A DNA stretch of 33,894 nt from a virus: positions 1 to 33,894 of IMG/VR virus record IMGVR_UViG_3300022198_002824; one strand, 5' to 3'. Below, in pieces: positions 33,236 through 33,894 of the stretch. The first letter of the stretch is position 1. Every line of letters begins with the position of its first letter. The notes under the pieces are model-generated. The model saw only the letters and a program-made list of their open reading frames with translations. It made no database searches and had not been told where the DNA came from. The position numbers and the translations under genes were made by a program.

Positions 33236-33894
33236 ATGAGTGCTGATATGAAAATAAAATTTGCAGATATAGATATATTTTATCTGTCATATGATGAACC
33301 TAATAAACAAGAACATTGGGCAGATATCAAAGATAAAATACCATGGGCTAAATGGGTAGATGGCGTTGAAGGTAGTGATGCCGCACACAAGGCCTGTGCT
33401 AATCAAAGTGATACTGATAGATTTATCACTGTAGATGGTGATAACAAATTAGTAAACTATGAAAAACTAATTGATTTAGAATTAGATTTTACTGAATATG
33501 AAAATTTAAATCTAGCACAATCTGTAATATCATTTACAGGTTATAACAATATTAATGGATTAATGTATGGCAATGGTGGTATTAAGTGTTGGCCTAAACA
33601 AGCAGTACTTGATATGAAGACCCACGAAGCCGCAGAATCAGAAGGTTCAGCAGTAGACTTTTGTTGGGATATGAATTATATTCAACTTAACGAATGCTTT
33701 TCTCATGTGTATAACAACGCCACACCTTATCAGGCTTATAGAGCAGGATTTAGAGAAGGTGTTAAGATGAGTTTGGACAGAGGATTTAAAGTTGATCCTG
33801 TTAACTTTGAAAAGAATATACATGACAAAAACTATCATAGACTTTTAATTTGGGCAACTGTAGGCCAAGATGTTGAAAACGGATTATGGGCATT
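33236..33894 (+). CDS. Glycosyltransferase-like protein (partial)
   Basis: 219 codons visible, running off the right edge, with ATG at 33236. The N-terminus reads DIFYLSYDEPNKQEHWADI, then IPWAKWVDGVEGSDAAHKAC and DRFITVDGDNKLV, where D67-G-D69 is the D-x-D motif of a GT-A fold. Later GYNNINGLMYGNGGIKCWPK is also typical of a glycosyltransferase-like protein recurrent in T4-like marine phages. It differs from the 30325 and 31753 enzymes in sequence and probably in substrate. The C-terminus is missing. Confidence 0.7.
   Translation, partial: MSADMKIKFADIDIFYLSYDEPNKQEHWADIKDKIPWAKWVDGVEGSDAAHKACANQSDTDRFITVDGDNKLVNYEKLIDLELDFTEYENLNLAQSVISFTGYNNINGLMYGNGGIKCWPKQAVLDMKTHEAAESEGSAVDFCWDMNYIQLNECFSHVYNNATPYQAYRAGFREGVKMSLDRGFKVDPVNFEKNIHDKNYHRLLIWATVGQDVENGLWA

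Noticed and set aside
1-33894. tRNA genes, integrase, attachment sites, insertion sequences
   Set aside because: I saw no cloverleaf with a T-arm consensus, no recombinase motif and no terminal inverted repeats; a dedicated tRNA scan was not possible here.

Overview
The window is an AT-rich segment of a T4-like (tailed, myovirus-type) phage genome, most likely from a marine host such as a SAR11/pelagiphage or cyanophage relative. The evidence is T4-type baseplate wedge genes 25 and 6 in tandem, late promoters of the T4/cyanophage NATAAATA type, giant modular tail proteins, tail-fibre proteins with repeats typical of marine phages, and tightly overlapping phage-style operons. No ribosomal, tRNA, integrase or photosynthesis gene is visible, and the host cannot be fixed from this window.

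Left arm (1-9741, all minus strand). A near-consensus sigma70 promoter (8869-8897) stands in front of a block of ten overlapping genes that runs off the left edge. It holds three divergent SGNH-hydrolase-like genes, four divergent paralogues of a putative glycosyltransferase with a T-E-K motif, an APS-kinase-like P-loop kinase, a YqgE/AlgH (UPF0301) protein, and a truncated radical SAM enzyme with a twitch/SPASM-like cysteine cluster. SGNH and glycosyltransferase-like genes alternate, which suggests repeated duplication of a two-gene glycan-modifying cassette. Upstream lie a ClpP-type serine protease with an intact Ser-His-Asp triad and a small lysine-rich protein.

Centre (9742-29913, plus strand). 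This is the late structural module: gp25, an enlarged gp6 (1223 aa), a giant 3786-aa baseplate/tail protein with an internal cupredoxin-like domain and three carbohydrate-binding-like modules, then five tail-fibre or virion proteins. Three of these end in related C-terminal domains. Late promoters precede gp25, the fibre genes and the virion genes. The module ends at a strong intrinsic terminator (29885-29913).

Right arm (29914-33894, plus strand). A sigma70 promoter with TTGACA, a 17-base spacer and TATACT starts a second early-type operon: a small conserved protein, two GT-A-type glycosyltransferases, a HAD-family phosphatase with a GTG start, an unknown 204-aa protein, and a third GT-A-type enzyme cut by the window edge. 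The tail module is therefore flanked on both sides by operons for sugar transfer or modification.

A genome-scale signal crosses all of this. Reading every line, I found no GCAGC or GCTGC (GCWGC) anywhere in 33.9 kb, while GCGGC/GCCGC occurs some two dozen times. Ala-Ala pairs are written GCG-GCN or GCC-GCN although single alanines prefer GCA/GCT. This looks like strong avoidance of one palindromic 5-mer, as expected under restriction pressure.
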